Part shown: positions 23,815-35,412 of the stretch, one piece after another | Layout of the letters: each line of letters begins with the position of its first letter | Numbering within the stretch: position 1 is the first letter of the stretch | DNA from: Anaeramoeba flamelloides | Lineage: Eukaryota > Metamonada > Anaeramoebidae | DNA length: 64,000 nt | NCBI GenBank assembly: GCA_027625915.1 | Contig: JANTQA010000070.1 | Location: forward strand, 14,575,001 to 14,639,000 | Reading direction: 5' to 3' | Program-made: the position numbers and the translations under genes | Notes under the pieces: generated by a model | Database searches by the model: none | Told to the model about the DNA's origin: nothing | The model's input: only the letters and a program-made list of their open reading frames with translations

Positions 23815-24380
23815 TAATAAATTTTATTAAAAAATTTAAATTAAATAAAAGATTCCTATTTAATATTGAAATAGAATGAATATTCTCAATTACAAATATT
23901 AAAACAATTATTAAATATCAAAAAAATAAATCAGTCAAAGAATTTGATAAAATATATCAATATAAATCCATAAAAAATCAAAACAGTAAATATTATTTGA
24001 ATTATGAAAACTTTATTGAAACAATTCAAAAAATATTTCTAAATTGGATTCAAGACATCTCTCAGGAAAATATTAATTTTATCAAAAAAAGAAATTTATT
24101 ATTCATTCATAAATCAGGAGACGAAGGGATACCGCTGAATTATCGACCAATTTCAATTAATCAAACTCTCCCAAGATTTTTTCTTAAATTATTATATGCG
24201 GGAATACAAGATTCTTGGGACTTAGTTTCAAAAAGACAATTTGGATTTAAGAAAAAAATAGATACAAGAATTGCAGTTCTCAATTTTTTGAATGAATATC
24301 AAAAAATAAAAATGAGAAATAATAAAAAAGAAAATATCTATATAGTTACAATCGATATTCAAAAATGCTATGATTCTATA

Positions 24381-24576
24381 CAGTCAGTTTCACTTTTAAG
24401 GCACAAACTTTCAACGAAATTTAAGGCACATAAAAAATATCAAATAAAGGCACAAAATTTGGAATTCTAGTAAAAATAAATTGTAAAAAAAAAATCCAAA
24501 TTTTGTGCCTTAATTTGAGATTTTGTTGTGCCTTAAATTTCGTTGTAAGTTTGTGCCTTAAAAGTGAAACTGACTG
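24381..24576. mobile_element. MITE-1 copy 13 (in LINE)
   Basis: Full-length copy with TA flanks. It splits the RT right after D-I-Q-K-C-Y-D-S-I. The frame on the other side continues when the copy and one TA are ignored. Confidence 0.9.
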
Positions 24577-25883
24577 TACATCATTCTTTAATTTATTATT
24601 CAATCAAAAAATTTATTAAAAATGAAATTATAAAAAATATCTACTTGCATATTACTCAAAAGAAGGGATAGGTATTTATCAAGGAGATCCATTATCACCT
24701 TTATTATTTGGGTTTATTTCTCATTTTTTATTAGAAAAAATCAAATCATTAGCAATACATGTTCAAATGTTTGCTGATGATTTGATTTTGATTATGAAAG
24801 GATCAATGATAGAAATCAATTTTCAACTGGAAAAAATTTTTAAAATTATAAAAGATTTTGGAATGAATCCGAATAATAAAAAAACGATAAAAACTTGAAT
24901 TCCAATGGAAATTTTATATCTTGGTATTTGGCTAGATAAAAAAACACATTTAAAATTTAACCTTGATAAAGTTAAAAAAATTTCAAAAATCGAGTCAATA
25001 TTTTAGAAAAAAAAAATTTACTAATGGATTAAAAATTCACTTTTTTAAAGCGGTAATACATATTCAATTATTATATGGATTAGAAATATTTGATCTAACT
25101 GAAAATGATTTCAAAGAAATAGACATTTGGATCAATAAAAAGATCACTAAATTCCTTTTAAAAATTAATCCACATTCCCCAAGACTTATTTATAAAACAG
25201 AAGCAAAAATTGATTCAGTAAGGATAACAATATATAAGAGAAAATATAAATTAATTCAAAAATTAAATTTTTTAGGATTCGAAAAACTAATTAAACTTCT
25301 GCCATTTAGAGAAAAAGAAGTTGAAAATATTAACTGGAAATCAAAAACATTAAAAGATTTTGAATTAGAATTAGACAACTATCGAATTAATCAATTAAAG
25401 AATAGCCCAAGTTGGAAAGTACGAAAATACCTAAAAATCGTTACTATTCAAGAAAATATTAATAAACAACAAAAATATTTAAAATGGAAAGGCTCTACCT
25501 CAATCTTAAAACTTAGAACATTCACAAATTATTTAAACAGGTACTCTTATGTTATGAATGAAGATAAATCAAAATTTTGTAAATTATGCAAAAAAATAAA
25601 TAATTTAGATATCATTGAAGATTTAGATCATTTTCTCTGGAACTGCCCAGCCTATGAAAATAATCGTAAAATCTGGATATCTGAATTAAAAAAGATTAAT
25701 ATATCTCATATATTAAAAAACAATAATATTTCTAATATTATTAACAAAAAAGATTCCATTACTTTATTAGCCCTAGTGGAAAACAAAAGTATATGGAAAT
25801 CTTTAAAAAAATTTCTAAATCACAATTTAGGAATTCGGGCAAACAAGAGGAACTAAAAACTCCTCCCTTAAACAATAAAAAAA

Positions 25884-25900
25884 AATACCAATACTTTTTT
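25884..25900 (+). repeat. LINE target-site duplication, 3' copy
   Basis: Exact match to 17959-17975, directly after the A-rich tail. Confidence 0.75.
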
Positions 25901-26407
25901 TGAAAAATGATTTTATTTTTAAATTTAAAAAATTGTTGTTTGCCAAACGGTTTTTTGATTAAAATTGTTATTATCTATTCAGATAATCAGATATTATATT
26001 TACTCTAATCAAATTTTGTTGATAAATGTTTTGAACTCTTTATTTGTCTTTAAAATTGCAAAAACTCGATTTGTTACAACATTCCATATTTACAAATATT
26101 TATAATAATTCAAATTATTTTTGTCAGGTTAAAAAACCATTTTTGAATTTTGAGGATAAAATAAAAACATATTCACAGATTGTTAATAAAATTCTCTTTT
26201 GTAAAAATAATATTTCATCTTTGTCTTAAAATACACTTTATTTGTAAATAAAAAATTGACATTTTTTTTATATTTTGATGGTTTAACCTATGATTATTTA
26301 AATAATATCAATATTTATCAATATGTTGACTTATCATTTTATACAGAGAACATAAATAATTAATTCTTCAAAAAAAAAAAATCTTGTTATAATTATCATT
26401 GACGGAA

Positions 26408-26492
26408 GAAGTGTAAATTACACTCTTATTCTCCTTTTTAGTTAAAAATATCCAAGGAGGGAATTTGTTGTTAAATCATAGATTTCACAAAT
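26408..26492 (+). repeat. Dispersed repeat R1, copy 1
   Basis: It starts GAAGTGTAAATTACACTCT and ends AATCATAGATTTCAC. The same two blocks with similar spacing occur at 37264-37349. AGTGTAAATTACACT is itself palindromic. Confidence 0.6.
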
Positions 26493-26562
26493 GTCGAATC
26501 GAAATACACACCCAAAATTTTTTTCTGTTTAATCTGCAAAAGAAAAAAAAATTGAAAGTTAA

Positions 26563-26935
26563 AAAGGAAGTTTATAAGAAGCAATTGGTAAAAAAGCAAA
26601 AAAAAAATAAAATACTATTTTTTTAATTAAGAACTCACCAAATCACAGCAAAAATACTTTTGGTTGATTTAATTGAATTTGTTAATTGATCATGAATGTT
26701 CATTTTGGGATTTAGTTATTTAATTTTTATAAATTATTTTTCTATTTGATCTTATTTGACCTTAAACCTTTTGTCATTTTTCATCTTTACTTTTATAGAT
26801 TTTTGTTTCCAAGTTACTCATACTTTCGTGTTTCAGTGTCACAGTATTAACAAGTAACCACTTGATCTTTTTCCTTTGTAACTCTTCTCTTTCTAATATA
26901 AATTAGATTCAAACCATAGGTGAAAAAATGAAAAA
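26563..26935 (+). repeat. Dispersed repeat R2, copy 1
   Basis: Diverged direct copy of 43797-44168 (about 370 bp). Shared blocks include TGAATGTTCATTT, CAAGTTACTC(A/C)TACTTT, CGTGTTTCAGT and TTTGTAACTCTTCT. The other copy lies just upstream of the ankyrin-BTB gene, so this may be a relic of a duplicated gene flank or a repeat element. Confidence 0.65.
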
Positions 26936-27757
26936 AAAATCTTATTATTAATATTTATTTGAATTAAAACTATTTATAGTGTAATAGTAATTGTGATAGT
27001 AATAAATAAGAATAGAAACCTTTTATAATATTTTAAAATATCTCAATTTAATATTTTTCAATTTTAGAAAAAAATGGAAAAAAAAAAATTTCTATCAGGT
27101 AAAAAAACATTTTCTTTACTGGGTTTATCATTCCTACAGAATTTTTTGTAAACTTTGCAACTACAAAATTTGTAAATAGAGAATATCACAAATAAAATAT
27201 TCTAGAATTTTGACCTGTTGTCATAGAGAACTGATCAACTATATCTCGTTTTCTTTTTCCTAAAAAAATGAAAAAAAATTGATCTTCTATCTGGAAAATA
27301 AATTATATTTTTGAGGTTTCGTATTTGGATCAGAATTTTTAGACACTTTATATACATGAAAAAATAGAAAGTAGCAAGAATAATAATGCCTGAAAAAAGA
27401 GATTTTAAAGATTTTATATTATTGTTGGAGAAATACTAATCCACCTTAATAAATTTCGTTTTTTTTAAAAATCTGACTTGCTATGAAACATTTATTCGAA
27501 ATTTTAGAATTTCTAAATTAGAACTTTTAAAAGTTAAAAGATATTTTTTATTTTTAATTTTTTTATTTTTATGTTGAACTTATTTTTTTTTCGTGAAATT
27601 AATTGGTTATTGTTGTTCTTCTTGATTTATAATAATGAGAAATAAAAAAAAAAACAAAAAAATGGAATTGAAATTTTAGGAATATCTATTTTTTTTTAAA
27701 AATTTTGAAAAAATTTGATTTAAAAAAATGCTAGAGAATTTGCCATTATAAGATTTT

Positions 27758-28864
27758 TTAAAAACATCTTCTATGTACGATTGATGCACCATCTTCTTCA
27801 TATTCTTCTTTTTTAATCCACATTTGTTCGAAAGTGGAGAGCGAACTAAGAATTGATCCACCGATCCAAACAGAAAATCTTCTTTCAGGAGGAGCAACAA
27901 TTTTAATAGTCTTGCTTTCTTGGGTAAGAGTTTTTAATTCTTTTTCTAGTCTTTCAGAAATACCATCAAACAAGGTAGTACCACCAGATAAAATTATATT
28001 CTTATATAAAGTAGATTGGATACAGGAATCACATTTGTTAATTGAATCGAATACTGATTGGTGAATACCTTCTTGTTCCAGGCCAATGAAAGATGGTTGG
28101 AAAAGAGGTTCTGCAGATCTGAATCTTTCGTTACCGATGGTGATAACTTGTCCAGTTGGAAGTTCATAATTCCTTTCTAGTATAGTTGTTTCGAAGGATT
28201 TTTTCATTTCTGCATCAAAGTCAAGAGCAACATACCCCAATTTTTCTTTGATATCTCGGACATATTCTCTTTCAGCAGAAGTGGTAAAAGAGTATCCCCT
28301 TTCGGTAAGGATTTTTATCATATAGTCTATTAAGTCTCTACCAGCAAGATCCATTCGTAAAACAGCATGTGGGAGTGCGTATCCGTTATAAATTGGCACA
28401 CAATGGCTGACACCATCACCAGAATCAAGAACAATACCTGTAGTTCTACCAGAAGCATAAAGGGAAAGGACAGCTTGGATCGCAATATACGTGGCTGGTA
28501 CTTTGAAGGTTTCAAACATGATTTCGACCATTTTTTCTCTGTTAGCCTTTGGGTTGAGTGGAGCTTCAGTCAAAAGAACTGGGTGTTCTTCAGCGTTTGT
28601 TTTTAATTCGTTGGAGAAAGTATGTTCCCAAACCTTTTCCATATCCGTCCAGTTGGTTACAATCCCATGTTCTATGGGGTATTTGAGACTTAAGTATTCC
28701 CTTTTTTCAAATGCTTCCGTTCCAACAATACAAATGTCAGAAGTCGTTTCTTGGTTACGTGGTCTCCCAATAATTGATGGCATGATACATTTTGGTGCAT
28801 CGTCTCCAGCAAATCCTGATTTTATATATCCTGATCCATTATCAATTACTATTGGTTGTGACAT
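27758..28864 (-). CDS. Actin (divergent, short D-loop)
   Basis: Single exon of 368 residues (conventional actins are 375-376). Nearly the full actin chain is recognisable: [17 protein letters not shown] near the N-terminus, Y-P-I-E-H-G-I-V with the methylatable His, [22 protein letters not shown] nucleotide loop, [29 protein letters not shown], and C-terminus I-V-H-R-R-C-F. The N-terminus ([10 protein letters not shown]) lacks the usual acidic cluster. The DNase-I-binding loop is about 4 residues shorter: after R-P-R-N-Q comes [13 protein letters not shown] instead of a 14-residue G-V-M-V-G-M-G-type loop. That loop makes longitudinal filament contacts, so this is probably a specialised isoform that may still bind nucleotide. 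It lies head to head with profilin. Confidence 0.95.
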   Translation of the reverse strand: MSQPIVIDNGSGYIKSGFAGDDAPKCIMPSIIGRPRNQETTSDICIVGTEAFEKREYLSLKYPIEHGIVTNWTDMEKVWEHTFSNELKTNAEEHPVLLTEAPLNPKANREKMVEIMFETFKVPATYIAIQAVLSLYASGRTTGIVLDSGDGVSHCVPIYNGYALPHAVLRMDLAGRDLIDYMIKILTERGYSFTTSAEREYVRDIKEKLGYVALDFDAEMKKSFETTILERNYELPTGQVITIGNERFRSAEPLFQPSFIGLEQEGIHQSVFDSINKCDSCIQSTLYKNIILSGGTTLFDGISERLEKELKTLTQESKTIKIVAPPERRFSVWIGGSILSSLSTFEQMWIKKEEYEEDGASIVHRRCF

Positions 28865-31303
28865 TATTTGAGATTTGCAAATCTTGGATTATTATTAAAT
28901 TTGATTAAAAATTGAAAACAAATGTTTGGTAATGAGAGAGAGAAAAAAAAGATTTTAATGATTTTGAGAATCGAAATTATTTGCAATAAAAATTGAATTC
29001 AAAATAAAAATAAAATTGAATTCAACAAATAAAAAAAAAAAATAAATTGTTAATGATTTTTTAGAATGTAAACCACACAAAGATTTTAAAGAAGAAAATT
29101 CAAAATTGAAAATCAAAATAGTAAAATCAAAATTGAACAAAAATTTTACTTGATTAAAATGATTAAAAAAAAAATGGAATTAAAAAAAAAATAATTATAA
29201 TTATTGCAAAATATTTCTTTAATACATTTTTTTTTAATTTCTCTTTAATAAAAATATTTGAAGCAAATTCCAAACCTAATAAGAAATAAAAATATTTGTA
29301 ACTTTGCTGTGTGTGGTTAATTTTTCTGGAAAAAGTCTAAATTTATTAACAATTAATTTAATTTTTGTTTTGGAAATTTCAGGAACATTTTTTATAAACA
29401 CATTTCTAAAAAAATTGATTAAAAATCATCAAATTCAAATTTTAAACTCAATTAATTCCTTAGGTAAGTTATGGTAAGGGTATTAAAAAGTTGTAAAGGT
29501 TCTTGAACAAATTTCTCTTTTATTCTATTTTTTTTTTTTTTTGACCCATAAAGAAGGTTAAAGGTAAATTTTGATCCAATTCTTAGCCAATGAAGGGTTT
29601 TTACAAATCGAAATTAATTAATCCTTTGTTTTTATTATGGTTAACTGACAGACTCTTTTTTTGCAAATAACTACAATTAATTTTTCTTTGTGAGGTAAAA
29701 TGGAAATTTTACTTTATTTTTTGCGTCCAAAAAATTGTTTTTTTTTCTCAATTCAAACCTGATTGTTAATAGAAAGTTTTACTTTTTAAACAGGTTAATT
29801 TTTAAAGTTGCTGTATAATTTCCTATAATCCTGACAATTTTATTACCATTTGCAAAAATAAAAATTTGTTGAGAAATTGCAAAAATTAATTTTTGCAAGG
29901 ATTTATTTCAAGAAAAATGATTAGAATTGATTCAATTCTTAAGAAAACCCAGAGTTATTCAATATTCAAATTCAACGGTTTTTACTGTGGATCTGAAAAG
30001 AAAAACCAAGATATATTATTTGGCAAATTTAAATCGTTCAATTGTCAAAGAATTTTCAGGCAATACGATCAATTTCCAAATAATTTTTGCAAAAAGTTGA
30101 ATTGCAAAATCTCTCTTATTACAAATAATCCAAAATAATAAAAAACAGAAAAAACACCAACTTATTTGTTGGAAAAAATTTTAATTTACTTTTGGGAAAA
30201 ATTTGTAATTTTTTGTCTAAAAAAAAGATCTCAATTTAATATTCCAATATTTATCATAGTTCTGAAACAAAATAATGATAAAAAGAGCAATTCTTCAAGA
30301 TTGTTAATTGTTGTCAACCTATTTTGCGGGATGTTTTTTCATTTTTGGCAGTAAACATTTTGATAATGGCTTAAATTTTTGTTGTCTCGTAAAGTTAAAA
30401 ATATTTATTATTTTATTAACTTTTTCACTTAGAAATTTGGTCTTTTAGATTCAATTAGTTCAATTCTTTACAAGAAGAAAGGTGTTGGAATTTTTTACAA
30501 AATGTAAATATCTAAAAAAAATTTTTGCAAAAAAAACATCGAAAGACTGCAAAAAAATTTCTGACAAAAAAATATAAAAAATATAAAAGAAAACTCTAAA
30601 TCCTCAATTTTGAAAATTGAATTTATTATTTTTTTTTTGAGCAAAGATAAACAGAAATTGTTTTTTTCTCTTTTTGAGATTTTTTATTTTTTTTACTGTT
30701 TTTTTTGAGTGCAGATAATTTTGATTTTCAGAAATAAAAATTTACTTTAATTATTTGAAAAGACAAATTAGTTGCATATAATTCACTAAAAGGCTTCAGC
30801 TCTCTTAAAATTTGTTCACCAAAATCCAAAAATTGTATTTGTAATTTAAATTTGAATTTTATTTGTTAAAGTTTGAAAACCTGAAAAGCAACTAGAGATC
30901 TTTAAAAAATCCAAGATTTCAATTGAAATCAAGCTTAAAAAAATCCATCAGAAAAAAAAATCGTTTATCAAAATTTGCTTTTGTGATTAAATAAATCCAA
31001 AACCCAAATAATGCTTTTTGCTTTTAATTCCAATTTTGATCAGAGTAAATACAAACCAATAGGCCAGCGAATCATTGGATTTAAAGGACTTTTATTAAAT
31101 TTAAAGAACTTTTTTGTGAATATTGATTTTTTATTTGATGAGAGGAATATAATTTCAAGACTAAACATTAAAGTAAGAATTTAATTGAAATATAAACAAT
31201 TTATTCCATCAAAAAATAAAAAAAAAATTATTCAAAAAAAAATTTGAAAATATAAAAAATTATTTTTTTTTATTCACTTTCGAAATTTCAAATTTTATTT
31301 TCA
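28865..31303. other. Divergent intergenic region between actin and profilin
   Basis: About 2.4 kb containing both 5' flanks. It is AT-rich with only short frames that look random. No clear TATA-like or shared motif could be assigned. Confidence 0.5.
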
Positions 31304-31838
31304 ATGTCAGGTTGGGACGCTTATATTACAAATTTACTTAACACTGGTTTTGTTTGTTTTTCTTCAGAATTTCTTTTTTTTTTTTTTTTTCATAATTTGA
31401 AAAGAGATCTCGGCATTTAAACATAATAAATTTTCAATTTTAACTATTTTTCTTCATTATTTTTTAAAACATTACTTTCTGATAACACAAACAATTTAGG
31501 TTGACCAAGCAATAATCACAGGTCATGATGGGAATACTTGGGCCAAGAGTTCTAATTTTAATCCTTCTCAAAATGAAATTAAATTGTTGATCTCTTGGCT
31601 TCAAAAGCCCACAAATGAGAAAACAACTCATTTTCTCAAACTTTGTAACAAAATATATCTACCAATCAAGTATAGTAATAAGACAGGTGTTTTCAAATGT
31701 GATGACCAAAGCTCTTTCATAGCAAAATTGACAAACCAAACTTGTGTAATTGGAGTAGCTAACGAAACTATTGTCGACCAAAGGTGTAACGAAGAAGTCA
31801 GAAAAATATGTGCTTATTTGAAAAAGGCTAATTTTTAA
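31304..31838 (+). CDS. Profilin, two exons
   Basis: Exon 1 at 31304-31351 (16 codons, MSGWDAYITNLLNTGF) and exon 2 at 31500-31838, joined in phase 0 across intron 31352-31499 (148 bp, GTTTGT...TTTAG). The 128-residue product has the profilin layout: N-terminal S-G-W-D-A-Y helix (Trp and Tyr of the poly-proline site), N-L-L-N-T-G, then A-I-I-T-G-H-D-G-N-T-W-A-K-S strand, V-I-G-V-A-N-E-T and C-terminal helix C-N-E-E-V-R-K-I-C-A-Y-L. Profilin binds monomeric actin and proline-rich stretches of actin nucleators, in the cytosol. Length and spacing fit amoebal profilins well. Exon 1 is too short for simple ORF calling; it was chosen for its match to the family N-terminus and phase-0 splice. An actin gene lies divergently upstream. 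Confidence 0.88.
31352..31499 (+). other. Intron in profilin gene
   Basis: Donor TTT|GTTTGT, acceptor AATTTAG|GTTGAC. An alternative donor five bases upstream would put a stop in frame, so this one is preferred. Confidence 0.8.
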
Positions 31839-32246
31839 AAGAAATCACAAGACAGACAAACACTTGATAATTTGTTCTTGATCTTTTATTCTTTACACTT
31901 TTTTTTTTTTTTTTGGTGTTATTTTCAAAGCGATTTCCAGTTGATTTTGGTTTGAATCTAAAAACCTAGTCTCACTTCTTCTTTTATCTAAATCAAGAAA
32001 TAATTTCCATTTTTTATTTTAATTTTGTTCTCAAAATAAATTTTCACAACAATAATTTTTTAATTTTGAGATTATTGTTTTTTTCAATTTTGAAGAGAAA
32101 GGATAATGGTTTGAAAATCAATTATATTAACATATAAATGTTCACTATTAATAATTTATGAATGAGATCAGAACAATAGAGTTTCCCAAAACAAAATTTT
32201 AATTTTCAATATTTTATTCCTTTTTGGCAAAATATCAATAGATTTT

Positions 32247-32613
32247 AATCATGTTTTTTTGATTAAATTATGATTATTTCAAATTAATAGTGATACCTTT
32301 TTGGGTATGTGGACAAGAATAAGGAAACTTGACAATATATTTCATGTATTTGGTAAAGATTCTATTTCAGTATTTAATAAGGATGTGAGGATAATTGGAA
32401 TAGAAATATCAAGGAAAAATTGGAAAAAACTTTTTTCAAAATAAAATAAACAAACAAATAAATCTCTATCTCGAAAGGGTTGATTAATTGGAATGAATTA
32501 TTTGATTAAAAAAATTGGATATACTGACAATTTTCCTGACTCTTGTACACAATACCCAAAAAGGTATCACCGTTAATTTGAAATAATCACAATTTAATCA
32601 TTAAAAAACATTG
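32247..32613. repeat. Fold-back element, ~95-bp arms
   Basis: Left arm ~32247-32340 and right arm ~32519-32613 are inverted copies. The shared core TGATACCTTTTTGGGTAT is followed by TGTGGACAAGA on one side and TGTGTACAAGA on the other. Spacer ~180 bp. Element ends and target duplication were not resolved. 31839-32246 and 32614-32975 show nothing else. Confidence 0.65.
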
Positions 32614-32979
32614 TAAAATTAAACAATTATTTTTAGCAAAATGCCTGTGAAAATAAAAGATAATACCTGGAATTTTAATGATTTTCAGTGGAAAAACATT
32701 TGAAATTTTTCAATAAAAACACCTTTTAAAGAGTTCAATAATCTCAGTTAAAAGACCAAAACTATAAATTTCTTTGATCTAAAATGGAAAGTTTTTTCAA
32801 TTAATTCTAGTTATTGAAAAAAAGACCTGACATGAAAATCATCCTATAACACACTTTTTAATTGTTAAATTTAAGGAAATTGTGGTGTAATATCTTTTGT
32901 TTAAAAATCAAATCCTTTTTGATTGATTTGTCATTTTTTTTGTGATAACTCATTAATAAAACAACTCAAAGTTCCTTAA

Positions 32980-34883
32980 GGGAGTAGCTACACCATAAAA
33001 CATGACGAAAATTTGAGAGAGATGAGATAAGAACATTGTATTTTAGTTGCGTGTAATCGTAGATTCTCTAAAAATTTTTTTAAAAAAATTATTTGATATT
33101 TTAATTTTAGTAATGTTAAACAATAAAAAAATTGAGATTATATTGATAAAATAGTTTTTTTTTTTTTATTATTTTTTTATTAAAACTTAATTCTGTTAAT
33201 TTGGACACAGCTTAAACAGTTGGAAAAATAACAATAACAAGATTTACATCCAATTGAGAAGTAATTTTAATTCAACAAACTATTTCATTTTTTGTCTTTT
33301 TTGTTTTTGTTTTCATTTTCAATTTTCCAGTTACAAAATCTGTTCCGTTAGATCTGGGATTATTTTTTCAAATCGATGGTTGATAGATGGTTACAGTTGA
33401 GTTTCAAAAATTGAAAAATTCACATAAAATTGGTCCATTGTATGATATCATTTGATCGATCAACAATTGTTGGTGTATTTTTAACAAAACTACCAATATA
33501 TTTTTCGTTCAAACTCTTTCATTTCAACTCGTTTCCTTATTTTGGATACACTTTTTTTGATTTTTTATTTTAAATTGATTTCTTATATTCGGATGAAAAT
33601 GATTACTTATGAAAACATTAATACTATGTTACTTAAATGTGGTTTTATATTTCGTTTGGAAAAATACAATAAATTGAGTTTTTGTTTTCCTATTTTTGAT
33701 TTTAGATGTGTCCAAATTTTTGGAATGGGGTTTAGTTTTTTTTTTTTGGGAGAAGATAATTTTAGATTCTTAGAATAAAACTTATAACTATTTTGTGGTT
33801 TAAACTTTGATAACATATAATCATATTCACTTCTCCAATTCCACCAAATCCAACGATTTAAAATCCTGACAAGTAATAATTTGATTTAATTATTCTAATT
33901 TTTGTAATCTTCTAGCTATTTAAGTCCCATTTATGTTTCCTTTTATGATTCTTTCAATATTAATGTTGTTGTTCTTTTTAAACAAAATCCATTAATCCCA
34001 AATGCCACTAATAAAAAAATATTTCTAATTGCTTTATCTTGTCAGGATTAAAAAAATCTCAAAAATGATGAAAAAATAAAAAATGTTACAATTAAATGCC
34101 ACAATAGAATGTTGAGATAAGGATGAAAGATAAGTTATTAAACATTTGAAACACTATTTTAAGCAATTCAACTCAACATTCTATTGTGGCAATTTCTTTG
34201 AGACCATAAAAAAAAAAATTTAAAAAAACTAATGAATGAAGTACATCAAATACAGCCGTTCCAACCCAACCATGAAATCTATGATAAACAGAAAATTTGT
34301 TTTCCATCTCACACTTTCATTTCTATGACAGGATTTTATGGTTGTGTGATAGCCTATTACAAACCATGAAATTTTATAAGAGAGCAAAATTTCACAAAGA
34401 AGACTAGTCCCTTAAATTTGAATTTTTCACTTCAAACCTTATCTATGATCAACAATTTCCGAAAAATTTTCAGGTTTTTGGTAGTTTGTGTGGATCCTTA
34501 ATTTCTAAACACCTAAAAATCAAAAGGCAGGACCATTTTAAAGAAATTACTAAATTGGATCTCCATTCTTGGGAATCTTTGTTTTGGATTTTTGAATTTG
34601 TTTCATAAACAACAAGATTTTTTTCTCAGTGAATCACATAAGACTTTTTAAAAAAAAACTATATCAAACCATAAAATCTGTAATAGCGTATAATAGAAGA
34701 TTTTTTTTTTTGTGTTTAACAGAGATAAAAAAGTCAATTTCTATGTCTGTCAAATTTCACGGTAGGGTTGGAACGGCTGTAATAAAAATCAATGAGTTAC
34801 AACCAAAGTAAAAAAATGTTATTTTCTGATCCTCTTCAGAATTGCAAAAAAGTGAAAAATTTTCCTTTACCGTGGCTACTCCC
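32980..34883 (-). mobile_element. TTAA-type DNA element T1, copy 1 (carries a nested MITE)
   Basis: Ends GGGAGTAGCTACACC and complement of GGGAGTAGCCACGG, flanked by TTAA (32976-32979, 34884-34887). 1,904 bp with a nested 527-bp element, about 1.375 kb without. It is an inverted copy of 42097-43455. TTAA duplication is the hallmark of piggyBac-type transposons; the terminal bases differ from the best-known elements, so family is inferred. No transposase frame is visible, so it is non-autonomous. Inside (34097-34196) a 19-bp inverted pair starts GCCACAATAGAATGTTGAG around a ~60-bp loop. Confidence 0.8.
34253..34779. mobile_element. Nested TA-type MITE-3 inside T1 copy 1
   Basis: Ends CAGCCGTTCCAACCC and its complement, flanked by TA (34251-34252, 34780-34781). 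The second T1 copy has the uninterrupted site with a single TA at the matching position (~42200), so insertion and duplication are directly visible. 527 bp; a short frame inside shows no known domain. Confidence 0.85.
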
Positions 34884-34887
34884 TTAA

Positions 34888-35408
34888 AGTGGGATGTCAA
34901 TAGAACACTCAAAAAATTGTTTGATAAAGATCAAGTAGATCCAACTTTTTTGGAAAAACAATCTAGTTTTATAAATTTTTGCAATCGAGGTATTGAAAAT
35001 GAGACTTTTATTCTAGTTTTTTTGATTGACTGAAACGTGTTTTGAACAAGTTTAATTTGATTAATCATCATTTTAATAATTGGAGAACGATAATTTTCAA
35101 AAGTTAGTATTAATAATAAAAGAAATTCTATTACACTAACACATTAATATTCCAAATAGTAACAATAAAATAGCTTTTTTAGGGATTATTACTAGGCCAG
35201 GTATTTTTTTAAAGATTATACAACAATTTTTTCAACTTTTTCCTTTCGGAATATCCTGTTAAAAAAAATGAGTTTAATAACTCATAATTTTCATACCAAA
35301 TCTATAAACACAAAATAAATCCAGAAATTGTTACAAATATTTTTTACAGTTACTTTTAAAAAGTTTTGAAATGTTTTATTATTGTTTGAATTTATACATA
35401 AAAATCCC
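34888..35408. other. Spacer between two TTAA elements
   Basis: It holds a short open frame (to 35033) reading R-T-L-K-K-L-F-D-K-D-Q-V-D-P-T-F that resembles nothing I recognise and could be a gene scrap. Nothing else is seen. Confidence 0.35.
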
Positions 35409-35412
35409 TTAA

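Larger units (their letters stand above)
22560..25856 (+). pseudogene. LINE ORF2 remnant: APE endonuclease, reverse transcriptase, zinc-binding tail
   Basis: Endonuclease: S-F-N-I-R-G-L-N-N (~22605), I-C-L-I-Q-E-S-K (~22687), I-I-G-G-D-F-N (~22971) and S-D-H-Y-A-I-L (~23149) match the APE-type LINE endonuclease order. Reverse transcriptase: N-Y-R-P-I-S (~24138), R-Q-F-G-F-K-K (~24233), D-I-Q-K-C-Y-D-S (~24352), Q-G-D-P-L-S-P-L-L-F (~24679) and catalytic F-A-D-D (~24772). Tail: C-x2-C, then H-x4-C (25577-25650), as in LINE C-termini. Two MITE-1 copies interrupt it, one directly after the first catalytic-Asp motif. There is also a one-base frame change around 24660-24670, and others upstream. 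In a live element it would nick DNA and prime reverse transcription at the target. Confidence 0.85.
17976..25883 (+). mobile_element. Non-LTR retrotransposon (LINE, APE endonuclease + RT) riddled with nine MITE-1 insertions
   Basis: The element runs from just after the 5' target-site copy to an A-rich tail (AACAATAAAAAAA) before the 3' copy. About 7.9 kb in place, about 6.1 kb without the nine MITEs (copies 5-13). Parts in order: ORF1 region with RRM-like segments and a zinc motif (18027-21218), an unrecognised stretch (21369-22350), APE-type endonuclease (22590-23200), reverse transcriptase (24000-24900), zinc-binding C-terminus (25577-25650) and end at 25856. Reading frames are broken by the MITEs and by further frame changes, so this copy is dead. 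The intact duplication and recognisable motifs suggest moderate age. Confidence 0.88.
25901..27757. other. Intergenic with two dispersed repeats, no gene seen
   Basis: Between the LINE and the 3' end of the actin gene. Two pieces recur elsewhere: ~26408-26492 and ~26563-26935, listed separately. The rest is AT-rich sequence without recognisable coding content. Confidence 0.5.

Noticed and set aside
6791-24576. MITE-1 copies as spliceable introners
   Set aside because: They insert at TA and some removals restore a frame, but there is no AG near the right end and no GT...AG layout; the ends are those of a TA-type DNA element.
17959-25900. Direct repeats around the retroelement as LTRs
   Set aside because: Only 17 bp long, and the element has APE endonuclease and LINE-type RT with an A-rich tail; they are a target-site duplication.
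29893-30354. Two plus-strand frames between actin and profilin
   Set aside because: Low-complexity composition, no motif; considered an upstream profilin exon but the true first exon is at 31304.
33542-33816. Overlapping frames inside T1 copy 1
   Set aside because: They are not kept in T1 copy 2 and look like no transposase.
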